DNA of 64,000 nucleotides from Tetrapisispora phaffii CBS 4417 (taxonomy: Eukaryota; Ascomycota; Saccharomycetes; Saccharomycetales; Saccharomycetaceae): contig NC_016528.1 in assembly GCF_000236905.1 (NCBI RefSeq), positions 258,001-322,000 on the forward strand. The letters run 5' to 3'. This document shows positions 19,383 through 28,436 of the stretch, one piece after another. How positions within the stretch are numbered: position 1 is the stretch's first letter; each line of letters begins with the position of its first letter. Below the pieces are notes generated by a model that ran no database searches, had not been told where the DNA came from, and was given only the letters and a program-made list of their open reading frames with translations. The translations under genes were made by a program, and so were the position numbers.

Positions 19383-21182
19383 ATGTCCATAAATCATGAA
19401 GAAAATGAGGATAATTCTTTATTAAACCCTGACATTATACAAGCTGCTTTACCCTTTCTATCACCTACTGACCTGAAGAATCTATCATTAACGAATAAAT
19501 ATTTTAACAAATTACTTAACTACTCGTCATCTGATACTCTTTGGCACGAATTATATCATAAAGTTTACAACACTAGATATACCGACGATGAGCCCTTCCA
19601 AACTGCATTAACAAATGAATATAGAAATTATCCCTCGATGATTATGGCAGGGAAATTTACAGATTGCTCCTGGCATGATATTTTTAAATTAAGATCTAAA
19701 AATACACATATGTATACATGGGGATGTTTGAAACATGGAAGATTAGGATATGATGTAGGATCTAATCCCAAATTAACTGAAGATCAATTAAACCAGTCTG
19801 GATTCAGAGTTAAATCAGGCGTAAATCAACCTGTTATGGTTCCATGGATAACAATAAATGAGGATAATTCAAATTTAAACGATTTTTCTGTTGCTGAAGT
19901 TTCTGGAGGCGGATTTTCATTCCAAATATTAACTAAATCAGGTAAACTATTTTCTACAGGTTCTACATTTTCTGGCGGTTACAACGGACCTGGTCCTATT
20001 AATGATGAGATAGATTACAACCCCTTCCGAAGTCTAATTGAAAACTTGGAGAATTCGCTGCCTCGAATTAGAATTGGAGGAAGGATGGATATTAATACGA
20101 CTGGTGTAATGGGTGGGAGAGCAATGAGAAATTTTGGGCCAACACCAGCTTCAAATGTACCTCAACCTACAGTAATACCAGGACAGCCACATTCTGACAT
20201 TTATTCAGGGTTAATGGAGTTGGAGAAAACAACCAATACGACGTTGGACGGAAATTCAAATATAAGAAGAATGTTTCCAAGAAATGTTTTCGATTTCTAT
20301 ACTGATACTTCAAATAAAGTGACTAGAGTTAATGAAAAAAAAATGGAATCAGTTAGGTTTGTTGCAGTATCATCTGGAAGATCACACTTTCTTGCCTTAG
20401 ATGAAAATAATAAACTATATTCTTGGGATACGAAGGATTTGGATCATGGAGTTCAATTGGGATTTAAAGATATTGATTTAAATGAACATCCAATCATTAA
20501 AATTTCATGCGGTTGGAATTTCAGTTGTGCATACATCTACAATATTGGTTTGGTAGTTTGGAAAGCCAGAGAAGCTCTAAAAAAGGGCCAGCTGATATCT
20601 AATGTCGATTACGAAATTATTCCAAATACTTCCGATAACTGTGCTGAAAATAAGATCCTAGACTTTACCTGTCTCAAAGATAACCGTGTTCTATTTATTA
20701 CCAATAAAGGTGACAAACTATTTGATTATTTTAATGGGGAAATTACATCATCTCCAGTACACCTTGATAACAATATAATAAAAATATCATCATGTTTCAG
20801 TTCACTGGTGTTGTTTACGACTGCGCAATGTTTCAAGATTGATATTCGCGGAAGCATTTTAGATTTTGATAACATAATGCCTATCCAACTTGATGATACA
20901 GATGATACGATTGTATCACTAGCATCTGGTGATTTTCATTCTTTAGCATTGACACAGAAAGGTAACCTGTATTCTTGGGGATTGGAAAGTCAATTATCGG
21001 GGTGCTTAGGGTTGGGTTTACCTGATTCAATTGTTCAAGAGGAGAGAGTAGGAATATACGAAAACAATGGCAGAAATATTAGAGTTCTTAACCCAAGTAA
21101 AATTAAGTTAGAAGACGACTGCGTCGCCATTGCAGTTGCAGCTGGTGGTTGGCAGTCCTCTGCCTTAATAGTCAAGAAATGA
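19383..21182 (+). CDS. SAF1: F-box protein Saf1 with RCC1-like repeats
   Basis: The protein is 599 aa (S. cerevisiae Saf1 is 637 aa). An F-box lies at about residues 15-62 (IIQAALPFLSPTDLKNLSLT). RCC1/ATS1-type beta-propeller repeats follow, recognisable as HMYTWGCLKHGRLGYD, VAVSSGRSHFLALDENNKLY, and SLASGDFHSLALTQKGNLYSW. Saf1 is the substrate adaptor of an SCF ubiquitin ligase (with Skp1/Cdc53). Its known targets in S. cerevisiae include the adenine deaminase Aah1 on entry into quiescence. The gene position beside DUG2 matches YBR281C-YBR280C. Confidence 0.92.
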   Translation: MSINHEENEDNSLLNPDIIQAALPFLSPTDLKNLSLTNKYFNKLLNYSSSDTLWHELYHKVYNTRYTDDEPFQTALTNEYRNYPSMIMAGKFTDCSWHDIFKLRSKNTHMYTWGCLKHGRLGYDVGSNPKLTEDQLNQSGFRVKSGVNQPVMVPWITINEDNSNLNDFSVAEVSGGGFSFQILTKSGKLFSTGSTFSGGYNGPGPINDEIDYNPFRSLIENLENSLPRIRIGGRMDINTTGVMGGRAMRNFGPTPASNVPQPTVIPGQPHSDIYSGLMELEKTTNTTLDGNSNIRRMFPRNVFDFYTDTSNKVTRVNEKKMESVRFVAVSSGRSHFLALDENNKLYSWDTKDLDHGVQLGFKDIDLNEHPIIKISCGWNFSCAYIYNIGLVVWKAREALKKGQLISNVDYEIIPNTSDNCAENKILDFTCLKDNRVLFITNKGDKLFDYFNGEITSSPVHLDNNIIKISSCFSSLVLFTTAQCFKIDIRGSILDFDNIMPIQLDDTDDTIVSLASGDFHSLALTQKGNLYSWGLESQLSGCLGLGLPDSIVQEERVGIYENNGRNIRVLNPSKIKLEDDCVAIAVAAGGWQSSALIVKK

Positions 21183-21403
21183 TTTAATAGATGTACATTT
21201 TTAATCGTATTGCGTTCATAATTAAATTCAAATTATATAATTATAATTTTTTGATTGATTGGAAGTATTATATCAAAAAATTAAAATAGGTATAAAGGCG
21301 TGAAGTGTAAAATATTTATTTAAAAGAAACTAAGAACATAAACATTGTAACTGGTATGATTTATAGTATTAACAAGTGAGCAATAAAGGTATACCATTGC
21401 ATT

Positions 21404-22372
21404 TTAAAAGGATGAATTGTCATCCTTTCTGTTTACAGTTTTTTCTGAATATTCAGTTTTTGGTTTACTACCATCTGCTGGTTTAATGGTCTTCTGAGAT
21501 TTTATATTCACTGTATCATCATCATAATATGTCTTCCATAATTGGATTTTTTCTTTTCCTTCTCGAGTTGAATTGTAAGTTGTATATTTTGCAGAACCTA
21601 TCACTGATTTATTATCAATGTTATCATCCAAAGAACTATAATCTGTCATCATGAGGTTTTCCGGAGTATCAGCTAACACTAAATCAGTACTATTAGCTGA
21701 TTTTAGCTCATCATTCTTTTTGGCAATGGTATTTTGTTCCTGTTGCCTATTTTTAATGATTCTATTCATTTGAGACTTCCAATTTAATAAATCAGTATAT
21801 TCTTGGAAAAAGATTCCGTATTTTTTATGGTCAACATCAGATAAAACATCTTCTTTTGATAATATAGCATTTTTCTGTTCACCGTAAATGCTATTTTGTA
21901 AATTTTTCTTCTCTATGTTCCTTTCGATGGTTGATCTGGGGAATAAGCATCTCCACCAACCGTTGGAATCCCAAACAGATAAACCATTTGTTTCCATGCA
22001 TGACGAGTATTGTTCAGTTGTGGGTGCAGTGAAACTATACAGACCTGTTACTCCTTGTCTGATGAGTTGGTTATTGTAAACACTTGGATCAAATAATTCC
22101 CCAAACCATGTTGAAGTTGGTGATCTAGTTGGAAGGCCGAATATATTTTGAAAGTCTCCTAAACCATCGTAGTTCCTTGATAGTACTTTATCTAGTTGAC
22201 CATTCTGTGAGTTAACAATACCCCATCTAAAAGGATGTGAAATAATCTCATTTGCCTCTTGAAAGAAATCAGACCCTAAATTTGGAAACCCATCATCAGC
22301 GTTATTCAGCTCCCTCTCTATAACGGTTTCATTAAATCGGTTAATATCTTGATTTTTATCATATAAACCCAT
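21404..22372 (-). CDS. MPM1: Mitochondrial membrane protein Mpm1 (MPM1 family)
   Basis: The predicted protein is 322 aa starting MGLYDKNQD; the in-frame TTG 12 bases upstream is not used as a start. The body has the segments HPFRWGIVNSQNGQLDKVLS, TSTWFGELFDPSVYNN, and SSCMETNGLSVWDSNGWWRC. The last of these is a Trp-rich block that resembles the conserved core of S. cerevisiae Mpm1 (YJL066C, 252 aa), an abundant mitochondrial membrane protein of poorly known function. The C-terminus is polar and charged, so the extra length comes mainly from disordered sequence. Synteny (SAF1 on one side, DLS1 on the other) supports the call. Confidence 0.82.
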   Translation of the reverse strand: MGLYDKNQDINRFNETVIERELNNADDGFPNLGSDFFQEANEIISHPFRWGIVNSQNGQLDKVLSRNYDGLGDFQNIFGLPTRSPTSTWFGELFDPSVYNNQLIRQGVTGLYSFTAPTTEQYSSCMETNGLSVWDSNGWWRCLFPRSTIERNIEKKNLQNSIYGEQKNAILSKEDVLSDVDHKKYGIFFQEYTDLLNWKSQMNRIIKNRQQEQNTIAKKNDELKSANSTDLVLADTPENLMMTDYSSLDDNIDNKSVIGSAKYTTYNSTREGKEKIQLWKTYYDDDTVNIKSQKTIKPADGSKPKTEYSEKTVNRKDDNSSF

Positions 22373-22632
22373 TATCTTTAGCAATATTAGCTTCTCTTGA
22401 TTATGTCTCTACTCTGTACTAATATATTATACCACTTATAAACTACGTCAAAGTATTGAGTTTATATAAGTATACAACTTTATGCATTGCCCCTATTTAA
22501 AGGTTCTAATGCATCACGAGATTTGAAATACACTTACATACGTTCATTATAGGCAAAAATTATATTTAAAATGGTAATGTTACAAAAGTAGCTTATGATA
22601 TACCATTGTTTCTATATGGTTAATTATATAAT

Positions 22633-23343
22633 TTACTCTTCATCAGATTCTCCATAATGGTCGTTTATCTCTTCGTCGTTGCTATTGGAATCTTCTTTAT
22701 CTAAATCTATAACATAATTCAATTGCTCGACTTTTTTTAATTCATCTTGCATGTCCTTTTGTTCTTGGACGGTTTTAGCTTCTAACTCGTCCTCATCTTC
22801 AGCATCATCATCTTCATCGTCTTCCTCTTCTTCAGCTTCTTCGATATCATCGTTCTCATCATAGATCTCGTCCCCGGAATTGACTTCATCTTTGGAGTCA
22901 TTGGTATTAGTGCTCATTGATTGGAAAGGTAGTGTACGTTGGTTTCCTGACGATGGTGCCACATTTGAATATCTTACCTTATTTTGTTTGACCAGAGTTT
23001 TCAAGTTCTTTGTAATTGGTATCACATCAGTCAAGAAATGAAACTTTTCATGTCTTTGGACGGTTTTTGCCAAATCTGCATATGTAATCCTCTTAACTTT
23101 TTGACCATTTGTACTACTTAATTGCGACAGAACAATCGTCTCTTCAGCAAAGTTCTTTATGAAGATCTCGGTGGCAAATGCAGTTGCAATGAATGCAGAG
23201 TTCGAAGTGATCACGTATTCTGGATCACATCTTGCTATTTTTTTCACTTTCGAGATGGGTAGTTTTGGAGCCTTTAATTTATAAAGATTATCTAAACTCT
23301 GATCATCCAAATCCATCATATTGACATGTTCAGCTGTTGGCAT
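22633..23343 (-). CDS. Histone-fold protein of the Dls1/Dpb3 family
   Basis: The protein is 236 aa from the ATG at 23343 (the longer TTG-initiated frame is not supported). An NF-YC/CHRAC15-like histone fold spans about residues 25-110 (LPISKVKKIARCDPEYVITS; AFIATAFATEIFIKNFAEET). A segment FLTDVIPITKNLKTLVKQNK follows, then a very acidic C-terminus. In S. cerevisiae the WGD paralogues Dls1 (YJL065C, ISW2/CHRAC remodelling complex) and Dpb3 (YBR278W, DNA polymerase epsilon) split these roles. The first half is closer to Dpb3, while the VIPITKNL part and the position beside MPM1 fit Dls1. If this is the only copy it may serve both complexes (inference). Confidence 0.85.
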   Translation of the reverse strand: MPTAEHVNMMDLDDQSLDNLYKLKAPKLPISKVKKIARCDPEYVITSNSAFIATAFATEIFIKNFAEETIVLSQLSSTNGQKVKRITYADLAKTVQRHEKFHFLTDVIPITKNLKTLVKQNKVRYSNVAPSSGNQRTLPFQSMSTNTNDSKDEVNSGDEIYDENDDIEEAEEEEDDEDDDAEDEDELEAKTVQEQKDMQDELKKVEQLNYVIDLDKEDSNSNDEEINDHYGESDEE

Positions 23344-23540
23344 TGTGTTTGTTCTGTTTACAGCGACTTTGTTGTTGCTGACATAAATGTTGTTATTCAA
23401 GTTGGAGTATTGAATGCGAGAGTGTTTTTATAGTAACGCGTTCCATTACAGGATCAATAAAATGTATATAAAGTTATATTTACATGAAAGTATACATATA
23501 TATGTATGCATATGAATAAGAATGAATAGTTTCTAATGAT

Positions 23541-24314
23541 CTATATACTGCGTGGTGGCCTCTCCTGCATGACCTGGAACCCTCGTCTTTGCAGTGCTTC
23601 TGGCTTCGTATAGTTGTAAATCTGTGTGATCAAAGCATCAAGAGTCTTTGTTTCTTGTTCTGGAACAATCGGTTTATCATTGTATATTTCCTGCAGAAGC
23701 ACGGATCTAATGGCACCAATCTCTTTTGCGAACGCTTCTTTGGTCTTATATGCGGCAATCGTATGCAGATTCTTCAAAGTCAACTGATCATGCGGCAAAG
23801 AGTGCGCCTCATTGTACAGGACAGTCTTGACCAGTAACCACAGTTTAATATTACCTCTGTGCAGCTTCACAGCATCTGTATCGGTGTCCAATGTGTCGAT
23901 GACTGGATAGTCGACCAATTCCAAGATCGATTGCCTGGCACCGTCGTTCAACCGTGGCTCCAGGTGCAGGACTCTTGTGAAACCCGACTTTCTTGCCTTT
24001 TCTTGCAATTCGACGTTATTATTGCAGATAGAATACACTTTCTTCAGCAATTTCGAATTATCACCCGACAAAAACAACCTCGATTGGATATTTCTTCTGT
24101 AGACGGTGTCCAACGTTGCTTGGTCGTTCTTCATTAGAGCTATGTCCTTGTTGCACATGGAGACCACACGTTCTGCCAAGGTGCGTGCTTCCATGCATTT
24201 TTCGTGAGTCGAGACTATAGAGCCATGTTGGAACAAGTCCGACACCAAATTCTTCAACAATGCGGTCCTGTGAGCCTTTGTCCTCGACAACTTCCTAGCC
24301 AAACCTTTAGTCAT
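23541..24314 (-). CDS. MRPL8: Mitochondrial large-subunit ribosomal protein Mrpl8 (bL17m)
   Basis: The protein is 257 aa (S. cerevisiae Mrpl8 is 238 aa). The N-terminal region is a clear L17 domain: LARKLSRTKAHRTALLKNLV, followed by HGSIVSTHEKCMEARTLAERV. The C-terminal extension (about residues 130-257) is of the kind found in yeast mitochondrial bL17. It is a structural protein of the mitochondrial 54S subunit. Codons here are noticeably more GC-rich than in the genes to the left. The neighbours DLS1 and COA3 match YJL065C-YJL063C-YJL062W-A. Confidence 0.93.
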   Translation of the reverse strand: MTKGLARKLSRTKAHRTALLKNLVSDLFQHGSIVSTHEKCMEARTLAERVVSMCNKDIALMKNDQATLDTVYRRNIQSRLFLSGDNSKLLKKVYSICNNNVELQEKARKSGFTRVLHLEPRLNDGARQSILELVDYPVIDTLDTDTDAVKLHRGNIKLWLLVKTVLYNEAHSLPHDQLTLKNLHTIAAYKTKEAFAKEIGAIRSVLLQEIYNDKPIVPEQETKTLDALITQIYNYTKPEALQRRGFQVMQERPPRSI

Positions 24315-24347
24315 TGCACCGATGATCTCTTACGTGGACCGTTGCAT

Positions 24348-24420
24348 TTCGACTTACACACATATATATATACATCTATATATATATATATGTGTGTGTG
24401 TATGAGTGTGAGTTGTGTGT
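24348..24420. repeat. TA/TG dinucleotide microsatellite in the MRPL8-COA3 promoter
   Basis: Runs of TATATA pass into TGTGTGTGTG with interruptions. This is simple-sequence DNA in the divergent promoter and accounts for several low-complexity ORFs nearby. Confidence 0.8.
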
Positions 24421-24602
24421 GTAAGTTGGAAAATACCTGGGAGCCAGTCCATCACTCTTCACGACAACGTCAAAAGCACGCGCATGGGGCAGCGGCCGAA
24501 CTATAAAAGCGAGCCCTTTCACATTTGCAACTACAATAGATTGGGGGGTATGGGGAGCCAGAGACAGAGAAACAGAGAAAGGTGGCCACACACGACAACG
24601 AG

Positions 24603-24848
24603 ATGCTAGCTCCCTCCAATTACACAGATAAAAGAACATGGAAAATGACACCTGCGATGATACGTGCCAGAAAACCGTTCTTCGTTAGGAACATGGTTGG
24701 ATTGAGTGCGTTGCTGGGCGCCTCGCTGGGGATTTATTTCTATACCTATAGAGTTTTACACAAGGACAACGATTTTGCGGACGTTCCCATCCCACCGATA
24801 GATAAGAAAGAGCTGGAAGCACTACAGAAGGAGTTTTCCACAAAATAG
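24603..24848 (+). CDS. COA3: Cytochrome c oxidase assembly factor Coa3
   Basis: The protein is 81 aa from the ATG at 24603 (a GTG-initiated frame is seven codons longer). S. cerevisiae Coa3 is 85 aa. It has the family layout: a basic N-terminal segment (RTWKMTPAMIRARKPFFVRN), one membrane helix (MVGLSALLGASLGIYFYTYR), and a short C-terminal intermembrane-space tail (DFADVPIPPIDKKELEAL). Coa3 sits in the mitochondrial inner membrane with Cox14 and Mss51 and couples COX1 mRNA translation to cytochrome oxidase assembly. It is divergent from MRPL8 as in S. cerevisiae. Confidence 0.92.
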   Translation: MLAPSNYTDKRTWKMTPAMIRARKPFFVRNMVGLSALLGASLGIYFYTYRVLHKDNDFADVPIPPIDKKELEALQKEFSTK

Positions 24849-25536
24849 ACGGCGATCGACAAGCACTAGAAGCATGCCGCTGTTTATATATGTGTGCATG
24901 GTATGTATGTATGTATGACGGACGCTGTTCCCTTATGTGCGAGATGCAACGCACTTCGCTTTAGTTTACCCTGTACATAGACCGACCCCGCGGGTGCGCG
25001 CGCGTTGCGAGGCTGTCCTCCCGCGGAGGCAACTGCAGCAACGCGCAACAAATACACAAAAAATAAATATTTTCGTTTTCTTCTTTGGCGTGTTACCCGG
25101 GTTCGCATCCTGGTCCGGGTCACACGCCCGACGGATGAGTCACGTGTTATCCAACTGCACGTGACTTAGCTAATAGCACGTGACTGATACTGGGAAACTG
25201 AGGTGTCCGACCTCCTTCCCCGGGTAACACGAGCGGTCGCACACGGCCGGTCTTGTTGTCGTGCGCGGTGATCGGCCCGCGCTCACCCATGAGACGGAGG
25301 TCAAATTTTTTGGATTTGTTGTGATTTAGCTAATTTGATCAAGAACAGACAGACAGAAGGAAAACGAAAACCTCTTCCAACACATATTTATATTCGTATA
25401 TTTATTTGGGCGTATTTCAGACTTCAATTGACCTTGCTTTTCACTGCTGGACACTCCACAACTCCCTCAGACGCTCTAGCACTCATCTTTATTATCACTT
25501 GTCTACTCGTTGTATGCATAACGCTCAGATTGGGAG
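24849..25536. other. GC-rich intergenic at the junction of two ancestral gene blocks; YCK promoter
   Basis: This 688-bp spacer is clearly richer in G and C than the flanking intergenic DNA (for example CCGCGGGTGCGCGCGCG near 24987). It carries GTATGTATGTATGTATG near 24901, two Reb1-type sites and three CACGTG boxes (listed separately). Left of it genes belong to the YBR/YJL ancestry, right of it to YNL/YHR. Confidence 0.7.
25093..25227. promoter_or_regulatory. Reb1 / Cbf1 site cluster upstream of the YCK gene
   Basis: TTACCCG at 25093-25099 and its inverse CGGGTAA at 25221-25227 fit the Reb1 general regulatory factor consensus. Between them lie three CACGTG boxes at 25141-25146, 25158-25163 and 25177-25182. 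All match TCACGTG or GCACGTGAC, the Cbf1 consensus. Two outward general-factor sites enclosing three E-boxes in 135 bp is a dense regulatory module. Binding is inferred from the motifs only. Confidence 0.6.
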
Positions 25537-27210
25537 ATGAACGCGACTAGCAGCAACGTTAACACCATGAATAACACTAACGTCACGGTCCATGGCACTA
25601 TGGCCATGAACCACACCGGTAATTCAAATATGGTCAGCGGGAACACCAACGCTAGCGCCAGTGTTTCTGCTTCGAATGCGAACCCAAGCAACACAAGCAC
25701 CAGAGATGACTCTACCATTGTTGGTCTGCACTACAGAATCGGCAAGAAAATCGGGGAAGGTTCTTTCGGTGTGCTGTTCGAGGGCTCCAACATGACCAAT
25801 GGCGCTAGTGTCGCAATCAAATTCGAGCCGAGGAAAACAGAGGCCCCCCAGTTGAAAGACGAGTACCGCACCTATAAGATCCTGAGAGACACCCCCGGCA
25901 TTCCAAATGCATACTACTTCGGCCAAGAAGGTTTGCACAACATCTTAGTCATCGATCTTCTCGGTCCCTCCCTGGAAGACCTGTTCGACTGGTGCAACAG
26001 GAAGTTCTCAGTCAAGTCCGTCGTTCAGGTCGCCGTGCAAATGATCACGCTGATCGAAAACGTTCACGCCCGCGACCTCATCTACAGAGATATCAAGCCA
26101 GATAATTTCTTGATAGGAAGACCAGGCCAGCAGGATGAGAACAATGTCCATTTGATCGATTTTGGTATGGCAAAACAGTACAGGGATCCAAAGACAAAAC
26201 AACATATCCCATATAGAGAAAAGAAGTCCCTAAGTGGCACCGCCAGATACATGTCCATCAACACGCACTTGGGTAGAGAGCAGAGCAGAAGAGACGATAT
26301 GGAGGCCCTGGGCCACGTTTTCTTCTACTTCCTGAGAGGACAGTTGCCATGGCAAGGTTTGAAAGCACCAAATAACAAACAAAAATACGAAAAGATTGGT
26401 GAGAAGAAAAGATCAACTAACGTCTACGATTTGGCTCAAGGTTTACCAATCCAATTCGGTAGATACTTGGAGATCGTAAGAAATTTGTCCTTTGAAGAAA
26501 CACCAGATTATGAAGGTTACAGAAATTTGCTATTGAGTGTCTTGGACGATATCAATGAAACTCAAGACGGGCAATACGATTGGATGAAGTTGAATGGCGG
26601 TAGGGGCTGGGATTTGGCAATTAACAAAAAGCCAAATTTACACGGTTACGGTCATCCAAACCCACCAAATGAAAAGTCCAGAAGACATAGAAATAAACTA
26701 CAGCAACAACAGCAACATCATCAGCAACAGCAGCAGCAACAGCAGCAACAACAACAACAACAGCAGCAGCAGCAACAGCTACAACAGCAACAACTACAAC
26801 ATCAGCAGCAGCAGCATCAGCAACAGTTGCAACAACAGCAAAATCTAATGAACAATAACATACACGACGATGCATTCAATGCTCAACAACAAAGATTGGA
26901 CCCTACTTCGTACGAGGCTTACCAACAACAAACAGAACAGAAATACGCACAGCAAAGACAACAAAAGCAACAGCGCAGTCAACAACCATATCAGGCACAA
27001 AACCGCATGAATGGTGTAGACTACCGTAACAATGGCGGAGCTATGAACAATGTTCAACAGCCACAACAAAACAAGTATCATTTCCAACAAGAACCATCTG
27101 CTGCAAATAAAAATAACAATCAAAACAACAATTTACAACAAAACACCAATATGGACATGACTTCATTGAACTCCCACAAAGGATTTTTCAGCAAATTGGG
27201 CTGTTGTTAA
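25537..27210 (+). CDS. YCK2: Plasma-membrane casein kinase I (Yck1/Yck2)
   Basis: The protein is 557 aa. The kinase domain starts at about residue 65 (YRIGKKIGEGSFGVLFEG). It has Lys in VAIKFEPRK, the catalytic YRDIKPDNF, the IDFGMAKQYRD activation segment, and the casein-kinase-I variant GTARYMSINTHLGREQSRRDD. After about residue 385 the tail is a long Gln tract, then Asn/Gln-rich sequence, ending GFFSKLGCC. The terminal Cys pair is the palmitoylation signal that attaches Yck1/2 to the plasma membrane. The kinases act in bud morphogenesis, endocytosis and glucose sensing. CUZ1 downstream matches YNL154C-YNL155W, so I name it YCK2, but it could equally descend from YCK1 (YHR135C). The first two thirds are GC-rich in third codon positions. 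The style changes to AT-rich codons near 26.36 kb. Confidence 0.93.
   Translation: MNATSSNVNTMNNTNVTVHGTMAMNHTGNSNMVSGNTNASASVSASNANPSNTSTRDDSTIVGLHYRIGKKIGEGSFGVLFEGSNMTNGASVAIKFEPRKTEAPQLKDEYRTYKILRDTPGIPNAYYFGQEGLHNILVIDLLGPSLEDLFDWCNRKFSVKSVVQVAVQMITLIENVHARDLIYRDIKPDNFLIGRPGQQDENNVHLIDFGMAKQYRDPKTKQHIPYREKKSLSGTARYMSINTHLGREQSRRDDMEALGHVFFYFLRGQLPWQGLKAPNNKQKYEKIGEKKRSTNVYDLAQGLPIQFGRYLEIVRNLSFEETPDYEGYRNLLLSVLDDINETQDGQYDWMKLNGGRGWDLAINKKPNLHGYGHPNPPNEKSRRHRNKLQQQQQHHQQQQQQQQQQQQQQQQQQQLQQQQLQHQQQQHQQQLQQQQNLMNNNIHDDAFNAQQQRLDPTSYEAYQQQTEQKYAQQRQQKQQRSQQPYQAQNRMNGVDYRNNGGAMNNVQQPQQNKYHFQQEPSAANKNNNQNNNLQQNTNMDMTSLNSHKGFFSKLGCC
26698..26845 (+). repeat. CAA/CAG repeat encoding the Yck poly-Gln tract
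   Basis: This near-uninterrupted run of CAG/CAA codons with occasional CAT and CTA encodes roughly 45 mostly Gln residues. It is likely to vary in length between strains. Confidence 0.9.
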
Positions 27211-27512
27211 TTGTAAAATTCAAAGAATAAGAAGCATACAATGTCCAACGCATCATTTTTCGTTAAGGTCAGCCTTTACTTTTTTTCTTTGATTATTTTC
27301 CAAATGTACATTCATTCCATTCTAAACAAGAAATCCAAGAGATATTAAATTTTCTAATAAAAATGACATAAGTTATACCACTTTTATGTATATTTATCTA
27401 TAGAATTATAATATTGATATTATTATAGTCATTATTACCATCGGTTTTTCAAATCAATGATAATCAAATGTGTATTAGATTAATACTTATTTAGTAAGAC
27501 ATACAAATTAAA
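27211..27512. other. Intergenic between convergent YCK and CUZ1
   Basis: This is 302 bp of AT-rich 3' flanking sequence for both genes. There is no feature beyond A/T runs consistent with polyadenylation. Confidence 0.4.
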
Positions 27513-28316
27513 TTATCTAAACTTATGACCGCGAACTAAATAAACAACCTCAAGGTTAACAAGTGCTTTTTGAACTCTCAAGGATAAATCTAAACATTCA
27601 ATACTCTCCATGTCAAATGAATCACTGCCTCCTTTCTTATTCTTACAAAGAAACAATTGTTCTTCATCCGTAGTCTTGAAACTAGTATTGTTGTTACTCA
27701 CACCCAATGAGCTCGCAAGATAATCTAATGTCTTTCCAAGTGACCATGTATTATTTATAAATATATCCGTAGGTTCATTATCTACATTGTCATCGATCAC
27801 ATAACATTTGATGTACATTCTTTTATCAACAGGTATATTGTTGTCACCTTTCGCAGATTTCTTAATTGAAGCCAACATATACACAGGACTCCTATTCTTA
27901 GATTTTGAGATCTTCTCGTTATAATTAGATAATTTTTTCTTTGCTTGAAAGAATTTTATCAGTTTGGATAATGCGTTTTCATTCTTCGTCGATGCTCCAA
28001 GTATATCTTTTCCTGTAGGTTGAGGCGAATGTAGAGTATGACCCTTCTGTACCCTAGTGGCGCTATCCTCAGGTAGCAGAATTTTCAAATAATCTCCCCC
28101 ATTCCCTCTTGATGTTGGTACCTCAGTCTGTGTCTCTGTTTTGGGAGGATGTGGACAATGATGTTCCTTTATCGATCTATGTTGTGAACAAAAATCGCCA
28201 TTGCAATGTTTACAGTGGAACGTTAAAAAATCCAACTGCTGGCAAAATCCACAATGTGTGCCAACATCAAGCATTCCTGTCTTGTTTGCATCGTCACTTA
28301 ATGAAATCTCATTCAT
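27513..28316 (-). CDS. CUZ1: AN1 zinc-finger protein Cuz1 (Cdc48/proteasome cofactor)
   Basis: The protein is 267 aa from the ATG at 28316; the TTG-initiated extension of 33 residues is rejected. S. cerevisiae Cuz1 is 274 aa. An AN1-type zinc finger lies at about residues 14-52 (HCGFCQQLDFLTFHCKHCNG, DFCSQHRSIKEHHCP). The C-terminal part is a ubiquitin-like domain containing IFINNTWSLGKTLDYLASSL. Cuz1 links Cdc48 and the proteasome and protects cells from arsenite. The order YCK-CUZ1 matches YNL154C-YNL155W. Confidence 0.9.
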   Translation of the reverse strand: MNEISLSDDANKTGMLDVGTHCGFCQQLDFLTFHCKHCNGDFCSQHRSIKEHHCPHPPKTETQTEVPTSRGNGGDYLKILLPEDSATRVQKGHTLHSPQPTGKDILGASTKNENALSKLIKFFQAKKKLSNYNEKISKSKNRSPVYMLASIKKSAKGDNNIPVDKRMYIKCYVIDDNVDNEPTDIFINNTWSLGKTLDYLASSLGVSNNNTSFKTTDEEQLFLCKNKKGGSDSFDMESIECLDLSLRVQKALVNLEVVYLVRGHKFR

Positions 28317-28436
28317 TGTAATTGATCTGGTATTTTTTGCTAGTTGTGGTATCAAAGAAACGCATTCACTCGCGATGGGTATTGCTTTTTTTATGTTCGA
28401 GGTTAATATCGGCAATGCATTATGTGTGTTTATAAG

